From Staphylococcus equorum (lineage in GTDB: Bacteria; Bacillota; Bacilli; Staphylococcales; Staphylococcaceae), in assembly GCF_029024965.1 (NCBI RefSeq), contig NZ_CP118982.1, forward strand, positions 1,054,001 to 1,118,000: a DNA stretch of 64,000 bases, written 5' to 3'. The notes beneath the pieces are model-generated. The model was not told the DNA's origin. It saw nothing but the letters and a program-made list of their open reading frames with translations, and made no database searches. The position numbers and the translations under genes are program-made. This document shows positions 28,621-37,865 of the stretch, piece after piece. Numbering within the stretch: the first letter of the stretch is position 1; the number at the start of each line of letters is the position of its first letter.

Positions 28621-28728
28621 GGACACCCTAGGGTGTTGTCAGATAGAGTGGGTCTAACGTACACCTTAGGGTGTGGGTTCAGACAAACTCTCAGACGTAA
28701 CCATCTCTTCGGAGATGGTTATTTTTTT
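28621..28728 (+). ncRNA. Candidate structured small RNA (three hairpins, own terminator)
   Basis: About 108 nt with no open frame. Hairpin 1: GACACCC / GGGTGT-T-GTC at 28622-28640, around the palindrome ACACCCTAGGGTGT. Hairpin 2 (28646-28690): GAGT / ACTC, GTCT / AGAC, AAC / GTT and ACACC / GGGTGT nested with small internal loops and loop TTA. Hairpin 3 (28699-28720): AACCATCTC-TTCG-GAGATGGTT, a TTCG-tetraloop terminator followed by seven Ts. A promoter is placed correctly upstream. I recognise no known RNA family. It could also be a cis-acting leader for the gene at 28876. Confidence 0.6.
28698..28728 (+). terminator. TTCG-tetraloop terminator
   Basis: 9-10 bp GC-containing stem closed by TTCG and followed by ATTTTTTT; very strong intrinsic terminator lying 147 nt before the next gene. 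Confidence 0.9.
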
Positions 28729-28875
28729 GTTACATTCAAGTCTTTTACAATCTGAAATATGTGAAATAGTAATACAAAATGAGGTTATACAAGAAGAGTG
28801 TAAACAAACAAATTGTGATTCTTAACCTTAGAAATTATACTGAATTAGAATAATCATGATTATGGGGGTTCATTT

Positions 28876-29316
28876 TTGGAAAATAGAATAGATTATTATG
28901 AAATTGCTGGAGAAGAAATGGCATTAATAATGGATTTGGAAAAACAATTAAAGAAAACATCTATTAATAGAAAGTTAAGAGAGTTGATTAAGATACGTGT
29001 CTCTCAAATAAATGGTTGTGCTTTTTGTATTGGTATGCATACTGCAGATGCTAGAAAAATGAAAGTATCAGAAGAAGAAATCTATTTATTAAATGCATGG
29101 CATGAAACAAATATATATTCTGATAAAGAGAAACTGGCTTTTGAACTTACAGAAGCAGTAACGAATATTACTGTAAATGGTGTTTCAGAGGAACTATTTA
29201 ACGAAGTTCGTAAACTGTATACAGAAGAGGAGTACACAGACTTAATATTAATCATTAATCAAATCAATATGTGGAATAGATTGTCTATTTCTATGGGGAA
29301 CAAACACATCATATAA
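28876..29316 (+). CDS. AhpD-like/carboxymuconolactone decarboxylase family protein
   Basis: A 146-residue protein with the CMD-domain active site NGCAFCIGMHTADARK (CxxC plus His, about residues 47-62), as in AhpD-type alkylhydroperoxidases. It is probably a small homo-oligomeric peroxidase or thiol-dependent antioxidant. The start is TTG 28876 after GGGGG; no in-frame ATG upstream suits. It lies in the accessory region just after the tRNA cluster and the candidate RNA, with its own terminator, so it stands alone. Confidence 0.85.
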   Translation: MENRIDYYEIAGEEMALIMDLEKQLKKTSINRKLRELIKIRVSQINGCAFCIGMHTADARKMKVSEEEIYLLNAWHETNIYSDKEKLAFELTEAVTNITVNGVSEELFNEVRKLYTEEEYTDLILIINQINMWNRLSISMGNKHII

Positions 29317-29338
29317 GTCATAACTTTATAGAAATCAT

Positions 29339-29384
29339 AAATAAAGGAGGATCAATAACTTCATATTGATCCTCCTTTATTATT
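29339..29384. terminator. Bidirectional terminator
   Basis: Perfect 17-bp stem AATAAAGGAGGATCAATA / TATTGATCCTCCTTTATT with loop ACTTCA, between convergent genes. Confidence 0.88.
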
Positions 29385-29393
29385 TAGTGAATT

Positions 29394-29957
29394 TTAATCG
29401 TCTTGTTCATTATTTAGTACATCACCACTTTTAGCATCGATTGTGATTTCGTGCTTAGTGCTGTCATCTTTTAGGTCTAAATCGTAAACGAGTTTGCCAT
29501 CATCTTCAGATAGGGACCATTCTTTGATGTCGCCATCAAATTCTTCTTGTCCTTTTTTAATAGCTTCTTTATAGTCGATGGCATCATTATATTTAAATGT
29601 TTCATTTTCATTTTCTGAATCTTCATTTTCAGTTTCCTTATTTAAAACCTCTTTGTTTTTATCAGAAATGATAACTTCTGATTCTTCACCATTTTTTTGT
29701 TGCTCTATTTTATAAGCCCATTCACCATTACTCTTTTCATAAGTAATGCCTTTTAAGTCTTGTCCACTATACTCATCTTGTGCTTTTTTAATAGCATCTT
29801 TGGGGCTTGTTTTGATTTTATCTAAAGCAATGACTTGTTTATCTGTATCTTTATTACTAGAATCCTCAGATTTAGTATCGCTCTCTGAATCTCCATTACC
29901 ACATGCTGTAAGCAAAATACCTGACAGTGCTACCGCAGTCACCAATTTTAACTTCAT
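29394..29957 (-). CDS. PepSY-domain lipoprotein
   Basis: A 187-residue secreted lipoprotein. Signal peptide MKLKLVTAVALSGILLTAC gives a lipid-modified cysteine, followed by a Ser/Asp-rich linker and two PepSY-like repeats (SPKDAIKKAQDEYSGQDLKGITYEKSNGEWAY... and DYKEAIKKGQEEFDGDIKEWSLSEDDGKLVY...DLDAKSG-type ends). PepSY proteins are thought to restrain or chaperone extracellular enzymes. I chose ATG 29957 with AAGGAG upstream over ATG 29984. It is monocistronic. Confidence 0.85.
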   Translation of the reverse strand: MKLKLVTAVALSGILLTACGNGDSESDTKSEDSSNKDTDKQVIALDKIKTSPKDAIKKAQDEYSGQDLKGITYEKSNGEWAYKIEQQKNGEESEVIISDKNKEVLNKETENEDSENENETFKYNDAIDYKEAIKKGQEEFDGDIKEWSLSEDDGKLVYDLDLKDDSTKHEITIDAKSGDVLNNEQDD

Positions 29958-30198
29958 TTTTAACACTCCTTGTAAATGATTCAATCATTAATCTATACCC
30001 AGTAATAATACTTTCAAACTATAATTTTAAAAAATAATTTTTTGAGAATTTTAGTGTGATAAAATTTATATTTTTTAGTATTAATAATTAAAAATGATAA
30101 ATTAAATAAGTTTTCATTTACAATATTCCGATTTTGAAAGGACATGTTTGTCTTGTTTTTTATAATATGATCAATTAGCATTGCCAATGTAAACTGAG

Positions 30199-30324
30199 AT
30201 GTTAATCACAAACAATGATATCACTCAAGCAGTTAATAAGACTGTTAAAGCAATTCCAGTAATAGAATTTTATGAATCTATTCACTTATATGGTTCATTA
30301 TCTTACCGCCTTAAAGAAATTTAA
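30199..30324 (+). pseudogene. Possible C-terminal gene remnant
   Basis: A 41-codon open frame in an otherwise empty 360-nt gap. Its protein-like composition (NDITQAVNKTVKAIPVIEFY then ESIHLYGSLSYRLKEI) looks like the end of a real protein rather than random AT-rich DNA, but there is no ribosome site and an in-frame stop lies 7 nt upstream. It ends 4 nt inside the opposite-strand 90-residue frame. I read it as debris of a lost gene; the family is not recognised. The rest of 29958-30198 shows nothing. Confidence 0.3.
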
Positions 30325-30593
30325 AATCTACAAGATACACGGAGAAGAGGGGTATTATTAAAATTAAAGTCTCCTTTTAAATCATGAATGTTTATATGGA
30401 TTTTTAAATTGCTAATACTTGCTATTTTATACCCATTCATCATTAATATTGGTGTTTTATTTTTGTTCCATTTAACTGAAAATGTAATTTGCTCATAATT
30501 CGTGAATATCCATTCAATTTTTTCTTTGTTTAGTTTTAAATCTTCTTGCTTCAATGCTAAGTAATGTCTATTTTCATAATTAAAGTTTTCCAA
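30321..30593 (-). CDS. Hypothetical protein downstream of the TarP-like gene
   Basis: A 90-residue frame starting at TTG 30593, 8 nt after the glycosyltransferase stop; AAGGTGG inside the end of that gene is 12 nt upstream. The sequence (KIEWIFTNYEQITFSVKWNK, MNGYKIASISNLKIHINIHD) is rich in alternating hydrophobic strands, suggesting a small beta domain. It may be a remnant or accessory domain of a glycosyltransferase, as TarS has C-terminal beta modules. No family recognised; it could be a truncated gene because it runs into the debris at 30324. Confidence 0.4.
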   Translation of the reverse strand: MENFNYENRHYLALKQEDLKLNKEKIEWIFTNYEQITFSVKWNKNKTPILMMNGYKIASISNLKIHINIHDLKGDFNFNNTPLLRVSCRF

Positions 30594-30601
30594 TTATATC
30601 T

Positions 30602-31603
30602 TTAACCACCTTTTAATATTTTATCTGCAGTCATCACAGCTAATAGGTTATTTTGACGTATAGCTTCCAATTTTAAATTAAATATAGGTGTTACATATGT
30701 ATCTGCGGTTCTAGGAACTTCATTTATAGTTTTTGATAAATATTTAATCCATTCTTTTTTCTCTTTGTAACTCATTTTACTAATTGAAAAATGCTTATTC
30801 TGTCCATGTCTCAATAGCCTTGTTGTATACTTCGCTGCAAGTTTGTCACGGAGTACTCGTTTTTTGTATACTTTACTGCAATATATTGCGTTATAGATAT
30901 TGCTTATAGTAGAAAAATATTGTTTCGGTGTGCTTTTTTTAGTAGACAGATGATTTTTAGACGAGAAATCATTCACAACAATGTAGTATTCATAATCAGT
31001 TTTAATAGAATAATTTTTTGAATTCATAAGGAATTCTATAGTGAAAAGTTGATCCTCTGCAGTTTTAGCATTTGTTTTAAAACGAATTTTATTTTTATGT
31101 ATAATATTACTTTTAAACATTTTTAAAACTGATAATGCATAAAACAAACTGTTTTCTATAATATCCGCTTTTGGCACATTACCATTCTCAAACACTGCTT
31201 TCGGAACACCTCTACCTTTTCCTTCCACACCATACTTACCAATAATTAAATCACTATTATTTTCTTTCCCATATATGTAAAGATCCTCTAACGCTCTTTC
31301 ATGCAAGTAATCATCAGAATCTAAGAAGAAAATGTACTCTGAATTACTCATGCTTATGCCTTTGTTTCTTGGAGCACTTGCGCTTCCTGTATTTTTATTT
31401 AATCTTTTAAATTTTATTAAATGCTTATAATTAACCCAATATGATTTAATAGTTTCAACAGTTTCAATATCATTTGAATGATCATCTATAATTATTAATT
31501 CAAAATCTTTATGACTCATAGTTTGATTTAGAATTGAATCGATAGTACGAGAAATCATATTCCCGTTATTATATGTAGGCATGATCACACTAACCTTTTT
31601 CAT
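30602..31603 (-). CDS. TarP-like wall teichoic acid N-acetylglucosaminyltransferase (GT2)
   Basis: A 333-residue GT-A glycosyltransferase. KKVSVIMPTYNNG opens the nucleotide-sugar fold; D95/D97 in FLDSDDYLHERALEDLY are the metal/UDP-GlcNAc aspartates; D184 in TAEDQLFTIEF fits the catalytic base; R265 lies in TTRLLRHGQ. These sit three residues after D92, D94, D181 and R262 of S. aureus TarP, and the length matches TarP (about 327) rather than TarS (about 573). TarP transfers GlcNAc to C3 of ribitol phosphate and is prophage-borne in S. aureus. Here it is chromosomal, beside no phage gene. AAGGAGTG precedes ATG 31603. Confidence 0.8.
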   Translation of the reverse strand: MKKVSVIMPTYNNGNMISRTIDSILNQTMSHKDFELIIIDDHSNDIETVETIKSYWVNYKHLIKFKRLNKNTGSASAPRNKGISMSNSEYIFFLDSDDYLHERALEDLYIYGKENNSDLIIGKYGVEGKGRGVPKAVFENGNVPKADIIENSLFYALSVLKMFKSNIIHKNKIRFKTNAKTAEDQLFTIEFLMNSKNYSIKTDYEYYIVVNDFSSKNHLSTKKSTPKQYFSTISNIYNAIYCSKVYKKRVLRDKLAAKYTTRLLRHGQNKHFSISKMSYKEKKEWIKYLSKTINEVPRTADTYVTPIFNLKLEAIRQNNLLAVMTADKILKGG

Positions 31604-31877
31604 AAGAAATCACTCCTTTAAACTAAAATAGCAAAGTTAAATAGGAGATGGAATAAGGTTCAGAAAAGTGTAAAAAATATAACTGCAAATGTAAAAAAAT
31701 AGATGTATGAAAATTCAAAAGCGATTTGAAATAAAACAAACTTTAAAAAATAGAATGTGTGACTAAAAATTTAACTTATAAAACCTTTGCGTAGTCATAA
31801 CATTAAAGTGAAGATTTGGACCATGTTAAATAATAATAAAAGCGTTATAATATAATATGAGATGGAGGAATGTAGGC

Positions 31878-33266
31878 GTGGAATTTTGGTTGAAAAAACA
31901 AGCAGAACTAAATGGTGAAAAGGTGTTTATAGATGACGGCACAAAGCAAATTTCATTTAATAAGACCTATCAATATGCTTCGAGATTAGCATATCAATTA
32001 AAACAGTTATATAAGCCAAGAATTGGATTATATATCGATAATTCGATAGCATCTGTCATTTTAATTAATGCAGCGTGGCTAGCTGGTATTGAAATTGCTA
32101 TGTTAAATACAAGACTGACTAAGAAGGAAATGCTTGCACAAATGGTATCAATTGAAGTTGATACTGTGATAGCACGAGAGCCAATACAATTAAAAGGTAT
32201 TCATATAGTTAATTTTGAAAACTTATGGACTCATTTGGATGATAATCAATATGAAACATCATTTTCAATAGAACGTATTGCATCGATTATGTTTACATCA
32301 GGGACAACGGGACCTCAAAAAGCTGTGCCACAGACATTTAGCAATCATTATGCAAGTGCAAGTGGTTGTAAGGAAAGCCTTGGGTTTGATCAGAATACGA
32401 AATGGCTATCCGTATTGCCTATCTATCATATTTCAGGATTAAGTGTAGTGTTAAGAGCATTAATTGAAGGCTTTACAGTTCGTATAGCATCTAAATTTAA
32501 TTCTGCAGCTATGTTAAAGATTATAAAAGAAGAATTACCTACACATGTGTCACTCGTGCCCCAAACATTAAAATGGTTAATGGATGAAGGATTTGATCAA
32601 CCTTATCAAGTTCAAAAGATATTACTTGGCGGCGCGAAACTCTCTAGTGCTCTGATTGATCAAGCACTTCAAAATAGACTGCCAATATATAATTCTTTCG
32701 GTATGACAGAAACGTGTTCACAGTTTTTAACTGCTTCACCAGAGATGTTAACACATCGTTATGATACAGTAGGTAAACCGAGTGCAAATGTTGATGTGAA
32801 AATTAAAGCCCCAAATTCACAAGGTCATGGTGAATTGTTAATCAAAGGTGATAATGTTATGCAAGGTTACCTATATCCTGAAAATAAGCAAGACATCTTT
32901 GAAGCAGGCTATTTTAATACTGGTGATATTGCAGAAATAGATGACGAAGGTTATGTCATGGTTTATGATCGCAGAAAAGATTTAATAATCAGTGGTGGAG
33001 AAAATATCTACCCTTATCAAATTGAGTCGGTTGCTAAGAATTATTTGGGCATAGAAGATGCAATGTGTGTCGGCGTAGAAGATGATACCTGGGGGGAAGT
33101 CCCATATTTATATTACGTTGCGAATATAACAATATCTGATGCGCAATTATTAGAGCATTTCAAACAAAATTTAGCAAAATATAAAATACCTAAGCAATTT
33201 GTACGCGTTGAATCATTACCTTATACATCAACAGGAAAGTTACAGAGAAACCGTTTGAAACTTTAA
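31878..33266 (+). CDS. menE: 2-succinylbenzoate--CoA ligase
   Basis: Activates o-succinylbenzoate with CoA in menaquinone synthesis. The 462-residue ANL-family enzyme has the AMP-binding loop [13 protein letters not shown] near 139, the SFGMTETCS motif near 275, and the C-terminal catalytic lysine in [10 protein letters not shown] start at GTG 31878, because GGAGG (31863-31867) lies 10 nt before it and the protein then begins VEFWLKKQ, matching the S. aureus start; ATG 31857 precedes the ribosome site. menC follows 13 nt later. Confidence 0.94.
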   Translation: MEFWLKKQAELNGEKVFIDDGTKQISFNKTYQYASRLAYQLKQLYKPRIGLYIDNSIASVILINAAWLAGIEIAMLNTRLTKKEMLAQMVSIEVDTVIAREPIQLKGIHIVNFENLWTHLDDNQYETSFSIERIASIMFTSGTTGPQKAVPQTFSNHYASASGCKESLGFDQNTKWLSVLPIYHISGLSVVLRALIEGFTVRIASKFNSAAMLKIIKEELPTHVSLVPQTLKWLMDEGFDQPYQVQKILLGGAKLSSALIDQALQNRLPIYNSFGMTETCSQFLTASPEMLTHRYDTVGKPSANVDVKIKAPNSQGHGELLIKGDNVMQGYLYPENKQDIFEAGYFNTGDIAEIDDEGYVMVYDRRKDLIISGGENIYPYQIESVAKNYLGIEDAMCVGVEDDTWGEVPYLYYVANITISDAQLLEHFKQNLAKYKIPKQFVRVESLPYTSTGKLQRNRLKL

Positions 33267-33279
33267 ATTCGAGGTGGAT

Positions 33280-34284
33280 ATGAAATTACAAGCAGTGAAA
33301 TTATACGAATATAATGCTAGTTTTAAACATGCTATTGTGACGCCGAAAATTAAATTGAGTTGTCGGAAGGTATTAATTATTGAATTAATTACTAATACGG
33401 GGCAACATTATTTTGGAGAATGTAATGCTTTTGAGACGGATTGGTACTCACCAGAAACGATAGAAGTTGTGCGCCACCAAACTGAGAAATGGATTAAACA
33501 ATATCAGAATGAAACGTTTAATCATTTTGGAGAGGCACAAGCAACATTAGATAATTTGATGGCATTTCCAGCTACAAGAAGCATGCTGGTAATGGCTTTT
33601 TATCAAATGTTTTATGAAATGCATTCATTTAATGTTCCATATGGCGCAACAGTCAGTGGTTTGACTGAAGGGAATTTAAAGCAACTTGTAGATACCCAAC
33701 CACAACGTGTTAAAATAAAATGGTCACAGCATATACTACAAAATATTGAAATGTTAAAACAATTAGACTTTCAACCGAATATCGCAATAGATGCGAATGA
33801 ATCTATTCAAGAAAATGAGTCACACAAGTTAAAACAACTTGCTAATAAATCAATACTCTATATCGAAGAACCTTTTAAATCATTAGATAAATTAGAGGCT
33901 TTTACTAAATCTGAACTGCCACCAATCGCAATAGATGAAAAAGCATTATCTCAAGATGAAATTATGAAAATCATTGCTAATAATCCTATTAATGTAGTTG
34001 TGTTGAAACCTTTTAGATTAGGTGGAGTAGATAAAGTATTAGAAATCATTAACGTTTTAAAAGCAAAAGATATCAAAATCGTTATCGGTGGTATGTATGA
34101 ATATGGATTAAGTAGATATTTCACCGCATTGTTAGCTCAATTTGCTGACTATCCAAGTGATATCACACCAAAAGGTTATTATTTTAAAAATGATATAGTA
34201 AATAATGCAGGCATATTAAAAGGAGATTCAATATATTTTGAACCTCCTGAAGTTAATACAGCACAATTAAAGCGCGTTTATTAA
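33280..34284 (+). CDS. menC: o-Succinylbenzoate synthase
   Basis: Enolase-superfamily enzyme that dehydrates SHCHC to o-succinylbenzoate, the substrate of MenE encoded just upstream. The 334-residue barrel shows the acid/base lysine region VKIKWS, metal ligands in [14 protein letters not shown] and IAIDEKAL, and the C-terminal lysine in [11 protein letters not shown] start at ATG 33280 after GAGGTGG rather than GTG 33274. Its end overlaps the convergent yidD gene by 4 nt. Confidence 0.93.
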   Translation: MKLQAVKLYEYNASFKHAIVTPKIKLSCRKVLIIELITNTGQHYFGECNAFETDWYSPETIEVVRHQTEKWIKQYQNETFNHFGEAQATLDNLMAFPATRSMLVMAFYQMFYEMHSFNVPYGATVSGLTEGNLKQLVDTQPQRVKIKWSQHILQNIEMLKQLDFQPNIAIDANESIQENESHKLKQLANKSILYIEEPFKSLDKLEAFTKSELPPIAIDEKALSQDEIMKIIANNPINVVVLKPFRLGGVDKVLEIINVLKAKDIKIVIGGMYEYGLSRYFTALLAQFADYPSDITPKGYYFKNDIVNNAGILKGDSIYFEPPEVNTAQLKRVY

Positions 34285-34517
34285 TCTTTTTTCTTTTCTT
34301 TTTTCTTTAATGGTACTGGGTCAAAGCCACCCTTATGAAGTGGATGACATTTCGAAATTCTTTTAACACCTAACCAGGTACCCTTAAATGCACCATAGAC
34401 TTGTATCGCTTCTCTCGTATATTCAGAGCAAGTAGGATAGAAACGACATGTAGCAGGTGTCATTGGCGAAATGAAACGTTGGTAAATACGTATAAGTCCT
34501 AGGAACAATGTTTTCAT
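34281..34517 (-). CDS. yidD: Membrane protein insertion efficiency factor YidD
   Basis: A 78-residue protein with the complete family pattern: an amphipathic N-terminus [13 protein letters not shown], then [15 protein letters not shown], and the end [13 protein letters not shown] followed by a lysine-rich tail. YidD assists Sec/YidC membrane insertion. GGAGG lies 9 nt before ATG 34517. It is encoded alone, opposite to menC, rather than in the rnpA-yidC locus. Confidence 0.94.
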   Translation of the reverse strand: MKTLFLGLIRIYQRFISPMTPATCRFYPTCSEYTREAIQVYGAFKGTWLGVKRISKCHPLHKGGFDPVPLKKKEKKKD

Positions 34518-34579
34518 TATAATTTTGCCTCCAACAAATAACTTAGCATAGACAGTTTAACATAATTAAAGGGAGAAGG

Positions 34580-35056
34580 ATGAACGTGAAGTTTAAAGAT
34601 AGCGAAAATGATGATGTGTTTTTATCATATAAAAATGACGAAAATCATGCTGATGGTAACCATGTCCTGATTATACCTATATATCAAGGACAATTGCTGT
34701 TTACCAATCATAAAATAAGAGGTATAGAGTTTCCTGGTGGCAAAAAAGAATTAGGAGAATCCAGTGAAGTAGCAGCAGCTAGAGAATTGTTCGAGGAAAC
34801 AGGTGCAACGATAAAAAAGTGTAATTATATTGCGCAATATCGTGTAGTAAGGCAAAATGGATTAAGCTTTACTAAAGATGTATTTATGGTTGTCGTTAAG
34901 GATGTAGAGCAACAACAAGACTATTTAGAAACAAATGGACCTTTATTTTATAATAATGTTTATGATATTCCAGAAGAACGCAAAAGCTACTTATTGAAAG
35001 ATGCAGCAATTTTACAATGTTTAGAGAGAGTGATGGAGCTTGGATTTTATTCATAG
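34580..35056 (+). CDS. ytkD: NUDIX nucleoside triphosphatase YtkD-like
   Basis: A 158-residue Nudix hydrolase, probably cleaning oxidised dNTPs (8-oxo-dGTP) or related nucleotides. The Nudix box GGKKELGESSEVAAARELFEETGA (positions about 54-77) is complete with the REXXEE glutamates. ATG 34580 sits right at the GGAGAAGG site; GTG 34586, with better spacing, would give a product beginning MKFKDSE and may be the real start. It overlaps the next gene by 17 nt. Confidence 0.88.
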   Translation: MNVKFKDSENDDVFLSYKNDENHADGNHVLIIPIYQGQLLFTNHKIRGIEFPGGKKELGESSEVAAARELFEETGATIKKCNYIAQYRVVRQNGLSFTKDVFMVVVKDVEQQQDYLETNGPLFYNNVYDIPEERKSYLLKDAAILQCLERVMELGFYS

Positions 35057-35834
35057 AAAACGTATGCCAGTTGAATCATCAACACATTTTTTTGAAGAAG
35101 TCACATATCATGTGGATGCTTTAAAAGTGCGTGGTCTCTTAATGGCACCTATAGCTAATGTAGAAAGAATTGTTATTTATTTGCGAGGTGGAAAAGGGCA
35201 AGTAGGTATGGTACGTACAGGACGTTTAATGCAATTTGCAAACGATCATACATTAGTTTTCGGTCCTTATTATCGTGGGAATAATGGCAGTGAAGGTAAA
35301 GATGCATTTTACGGTGCGGATTTAAACGACGTTACTGTTGCTATTAAAATATTAAATTGTATGTATCCAAAAGCACATATTCATATGGTTGGATTTTCTA
35401 GAGGTGGTCTACAAGGGTTATTAACGTTTCAAGATTTACCGATATCTAGTTATATAATTTGGGGTGGAGTCTCTGATATATATTTAATGTATGAAGAACG
35501 TGTTGACTTAAGAGGAATGCTTAAACGTATGATTGGTCATCCTAAAAAGAACGCTGATGCGTATAGGCAACGAGATGCAGTTTCCCAAATTACTAAGGAT
35601 AGCCCACCAATTTTAATAGTACACGGTGGAAAAGATTATCAAGTTGGTATTCATCAAGCATATTATTTAGCGGAAAAATTAGAGCGTATAGGTGCGACTT
35701 ATCGTACGTTTTATCAAATGGAAGAAGGGCATATTCCTAGGCCGTTTGCATTAAAATCTACATTGTCGACCATCAAACAATGGATGACAGATGTTGAAGC
35801 CCAGCATATTAAACAAAATTATAATGAACAATAA
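35040..35834 (+). CDS. Alpha/beta-hydrolase (S9 peptidase/acyl-hydrolase-like)
   Basis: A 264-residue hydrolase with an intact triad: nucleophile Ser in MVGFSRGGLQG near 121, acid in VHGGKDYQV near 202 and His in EEGHIPRP near 234. The family resembles prolyl-oligopeptidase-type hydrolases. The start is uncertain: TTG 35040 overlaps ytkD; ATG 35064 is the first ATG in frame. The coupling to ytkD suggests one transcript. Substrate unknown. Confidence 0.82.
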   Translation: MDFIHRKRMPVESSTHFFEEVTYHVDALKVRGLLMAPIANVERIVIYLRGGKGQVGMVRTGRLMQFANDHTLVFGPYYRGNNGSEGKDAFYGADLNDVTVAIKILNCMYPKAHIHMVGFSRGGLQGLLTFQDLPISSYIIWGGVSDIYLMYEERVDLRGMLKRMIGHPKKNADAYRQRDAVSQITKDSPPILIVHGGKDYQVGIHQAYYLAEKLERIGATYRTFYQMEEGHIPRPFALKSTLSTIKQWMTDVEAQHIKQNYNEQ

Positions 35835-35878
35835 AAAGCATGAACTACAAATTCTTTCGTAGTTCATGCTTTTTTTAT
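35833..35878. terminator. Bidirectional terminator before pckA end
   Basis: Perfect stem AAAAAGCATGAACTAC / GTAGTTCATGCTTTTT with T-runs on both strands. Confidence 0.9.
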
Positions 35879-35887
35879 TTATTTAAC

Positions 35888-37477
35888 TTATTTGAAACCG
35901 CCATTGTTAGCTAAATCTTCTACTTCTGTACCGAATTTTTCAAAATTATGTTTAAAACGATTAATTAAATCTTGAGCTTGCTCTCTATATGCTTCTGGCT
36001 TACTCCAAGCATTAATAGGGTTTAATAATGTCTGAGGTACACCTTCAATTTCTAATGGGATATCTAATCCGAACATATCATCTTTAATATATTCTATTTC
36101 ACTTAATTGTCCAGTAATAGCTTGGTTTACCATTTGTCTTGTATAGTTAAGGCTGATACGACGTCCGAGCCCATATTGGCCACCAGTCCAACCCGTGTTA
36201 ACTAGATAAACGTCTACGTCATGTTCATCAATTAAATCTCCTAATAGGTCTGCATATACTTTTGCGTTGAGAGGTAAGAATGGTGAACCGAAACAAGTTG
36301 AGAATGATGGTTCTGGCTCTGTAACACCACGTTCTGTACCAGCTAATTTAGCTGTGAAGCCGCTTAGGAAATGGTACATTGCTTGATCTTTAGATAATTT
36401 AGAAATAGGTGGTAATACACCAAAAGCATCAGCAGTTAAGAAAATAATTGTATTCGGATGTGCTGCTTTAGAGGGTGTCACGATATTATCGATATGATCA
36501 ATTGGATAAGCGGCTCTTGTATTTTCAGTGTAATAGTTATCATCGAAGTCTACATCACCATCTTCATCGACAACTACGTTTTCTAAAATAGTACCATATT
36601 TAATTGCGTCGTAAATTTGTGGTTCCTTTTTATATGAAAGGTTAATTGCTTTAGCATAACAGCCGCCTTCAATATTGAAAATGCCGTTTTCATTCCAACC
36701 ATGCTCATCATCACCAATCAGTTTACGTGTTGGGTCAGCAGAAAGTGTTGTTTTACCTGTACCGGATAATCCGAAGAACAAAGCAACATCACCTTTATCG
36801 CCAACATTAGCTGAACAGTGCATGCTCATGATTTTATCTTTAGGGAGTAAGTAGTTCATTACTGAGAATATGCCTTTTTTCATTTCTCCAGCATATTCAG
36901 TGCCACCAATCAATATTACTTTATGTTTGAAAGAGGTAATTATAAATGTTTCGGAGTTTGTGCCGTCAACTTCAGGAACTGCTTTAAAAGAAGGTGCTGA
37001 AACAATAGTGAAATCAGATTTGATTTCGCTAGCTTCTTCTCTAGTACTTGGGCGAATGAACATATTTTGTGCGAATAAATTATGCCAAGCTAATTCATTA
37101 ATCACTGTGAGTTCTAATTGTGAATCTTCATCACTACCTGCATAACCCTTAAATACATAAAGTTCATCTTTTTTGTTTAAATGGGCTAAAACTTTATCAT
37201 ACAAATTTAAGAAAGTTTCTTCTTCGATAGGTTGATTTATGTTACCCCAATCGATGTCATCTCTATAAGATGGTTCATTTACAATAAACTTATCTTTTGG
37301 AGAACGACCTGTGTATTTACCTGTTTTAGCGTTAATTGCTCCAAGTTCAGTCAATGCGCCTTCATCATTATTTAAAATTTTGTTATACAACTGTGTTGTA
37401 GATAATTGAAATAATGATGATGGTTTGTCCAATATACTTTCAATCTTGCTTGTGTATGTGTATGTATCTACCGCCAT
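35888..37477 (-). CDS. pckA: Phosphoenolpyruvate carboxykinase (ATP)
   Basis: Gluconeogenic enzyme converting oxaloacetate and ATP to PEP. The 529-residue length fits. The kinase P-loop is [11 protein letters not shown] near 237; substrate residues are in GRSPKDKF (about 55-62) and the metal site in [15 protein letters not shown] and [11 protein letters not shown] 37477 has GGAGGG upstream. A cre-like dyad lies at 37506. It diverges from metK, with the SAM riboswitch between, as in S. aureus. Confidence 0.96.
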   Translation of the reverse strand: MAVDTYTYTSKIESILDKPSSLFQLSTTQLYNKILNNDEGALTELGAINAKTGKYTGRSPKDKFIVNEPSYRDDIDWGNINQPIEEETFLNLYDKVLAHLNKKDELYVFKGYAGSDEDSQLELTVINELAWHNLFAQNMFIRPSTREEASEIKSDFTIVSAPSFKAVPEVDGTNSETFIITSFKHKVILIGGTEYAGEMKKGIFSVMNYLLPKDKIMSMHCSANVGDKGDVALFFGLSGTGKTTLSADPTRKLIGDDEHGWNENGIFNIEGGCYAKAINLSYKKEPQIYDAIKYGTILENVVVDEDGDVDFDDNYYTENTRAAYPIDHIDNIVTPSKAAHPNTIIFLTADAFGVLPPISKLSKDQAMYHFLSGFTAKLAGTERGVTEPEPSFSTCFGSPFLPLNAKVYADLLGDLIDEHDVDVYLVNTGWTGGQYGLGRRISLNYTRQMVNQAITGQLSEIEYIKDDMFGLDIPLEIEGVPQTLLNPINAWSKPEAYREQAQDLINRFKHNFEKFGTEVEDLANNGGFK

Positions 37478-37505
37478 ACTAATCCCTCCAACGCTATTTA
37501 GTTAA

Positions 37506-37519
37506 TGTAAGCCTTTACA
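37506..37519 (-). promoter_or_regulatory. cre-like dyad upstream of pckA
   Basis: TGTAAGCCTTTACA, an inverted repeat close to the CcpA site TGWAARCGYTWWCA but with CC in place of the central CG. It lies 29 nt before the pckA start; glucose repression of pckA would fit. Confidence 0.4.
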
Positions 37520-37643
37520 ATTAAAGAGTATAACACATATGTATTATTAGTCCACATCATATTAAAAGGAAATTTAAATAAATAATAATAATTGTTAAAT
37601 TGACAATATATCATAGATTAGGTACTATAGGACTTAACGGATT

Positions 37644-37756
37644 CTCTTATCCTGAGTGGCGGAGGGACATGGACCCAATGAAGCCCAGCAACCTCTTCTT
37701 AATACGAAGAAAGGTGCCAAACCGTTTGCAGACATATATCGTCTGAACGATAAGAG
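37644..37756 (+). ncRNA. SAM-I (S-box) riboswitch aptamer
   Basis: P1 is CTCTTATC (37644-37651) paired with GATAAGAG (37749-37756). Inside are the conserved segments GAGTGGCGGAGGGACATGG, AAGCCCAGCAACC and AAGGTGCCAA, which build the SAM pocket, kink-turn and pseudoknot. High SAM should stabilise the terminator at 37770 and shut off metK, the gene for SAM synthetase. Confidence 0.96.
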
Positions 37757-37769
37757 CGAATGGACGTAT

Positions 37770-37813
37770 AAGGGCCTTCTCTCTATTTAATATAGTGATG
37801 AAGGCCCTTTTTA
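37770..37813 (+). terminator. Riboswitch-controlled terminator before metK
   Basis: AGGGCCTTC / GAAGGCCCT stem with a 20-nt loop and five Ts, 53 nt before the metK start. Confidence 0.92.
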
Positions 37814-37865
37814 ATGAGCTCAACAGAGAGAGAATTTTCGTAATTTAAAACTAAAGGAGCAAATT

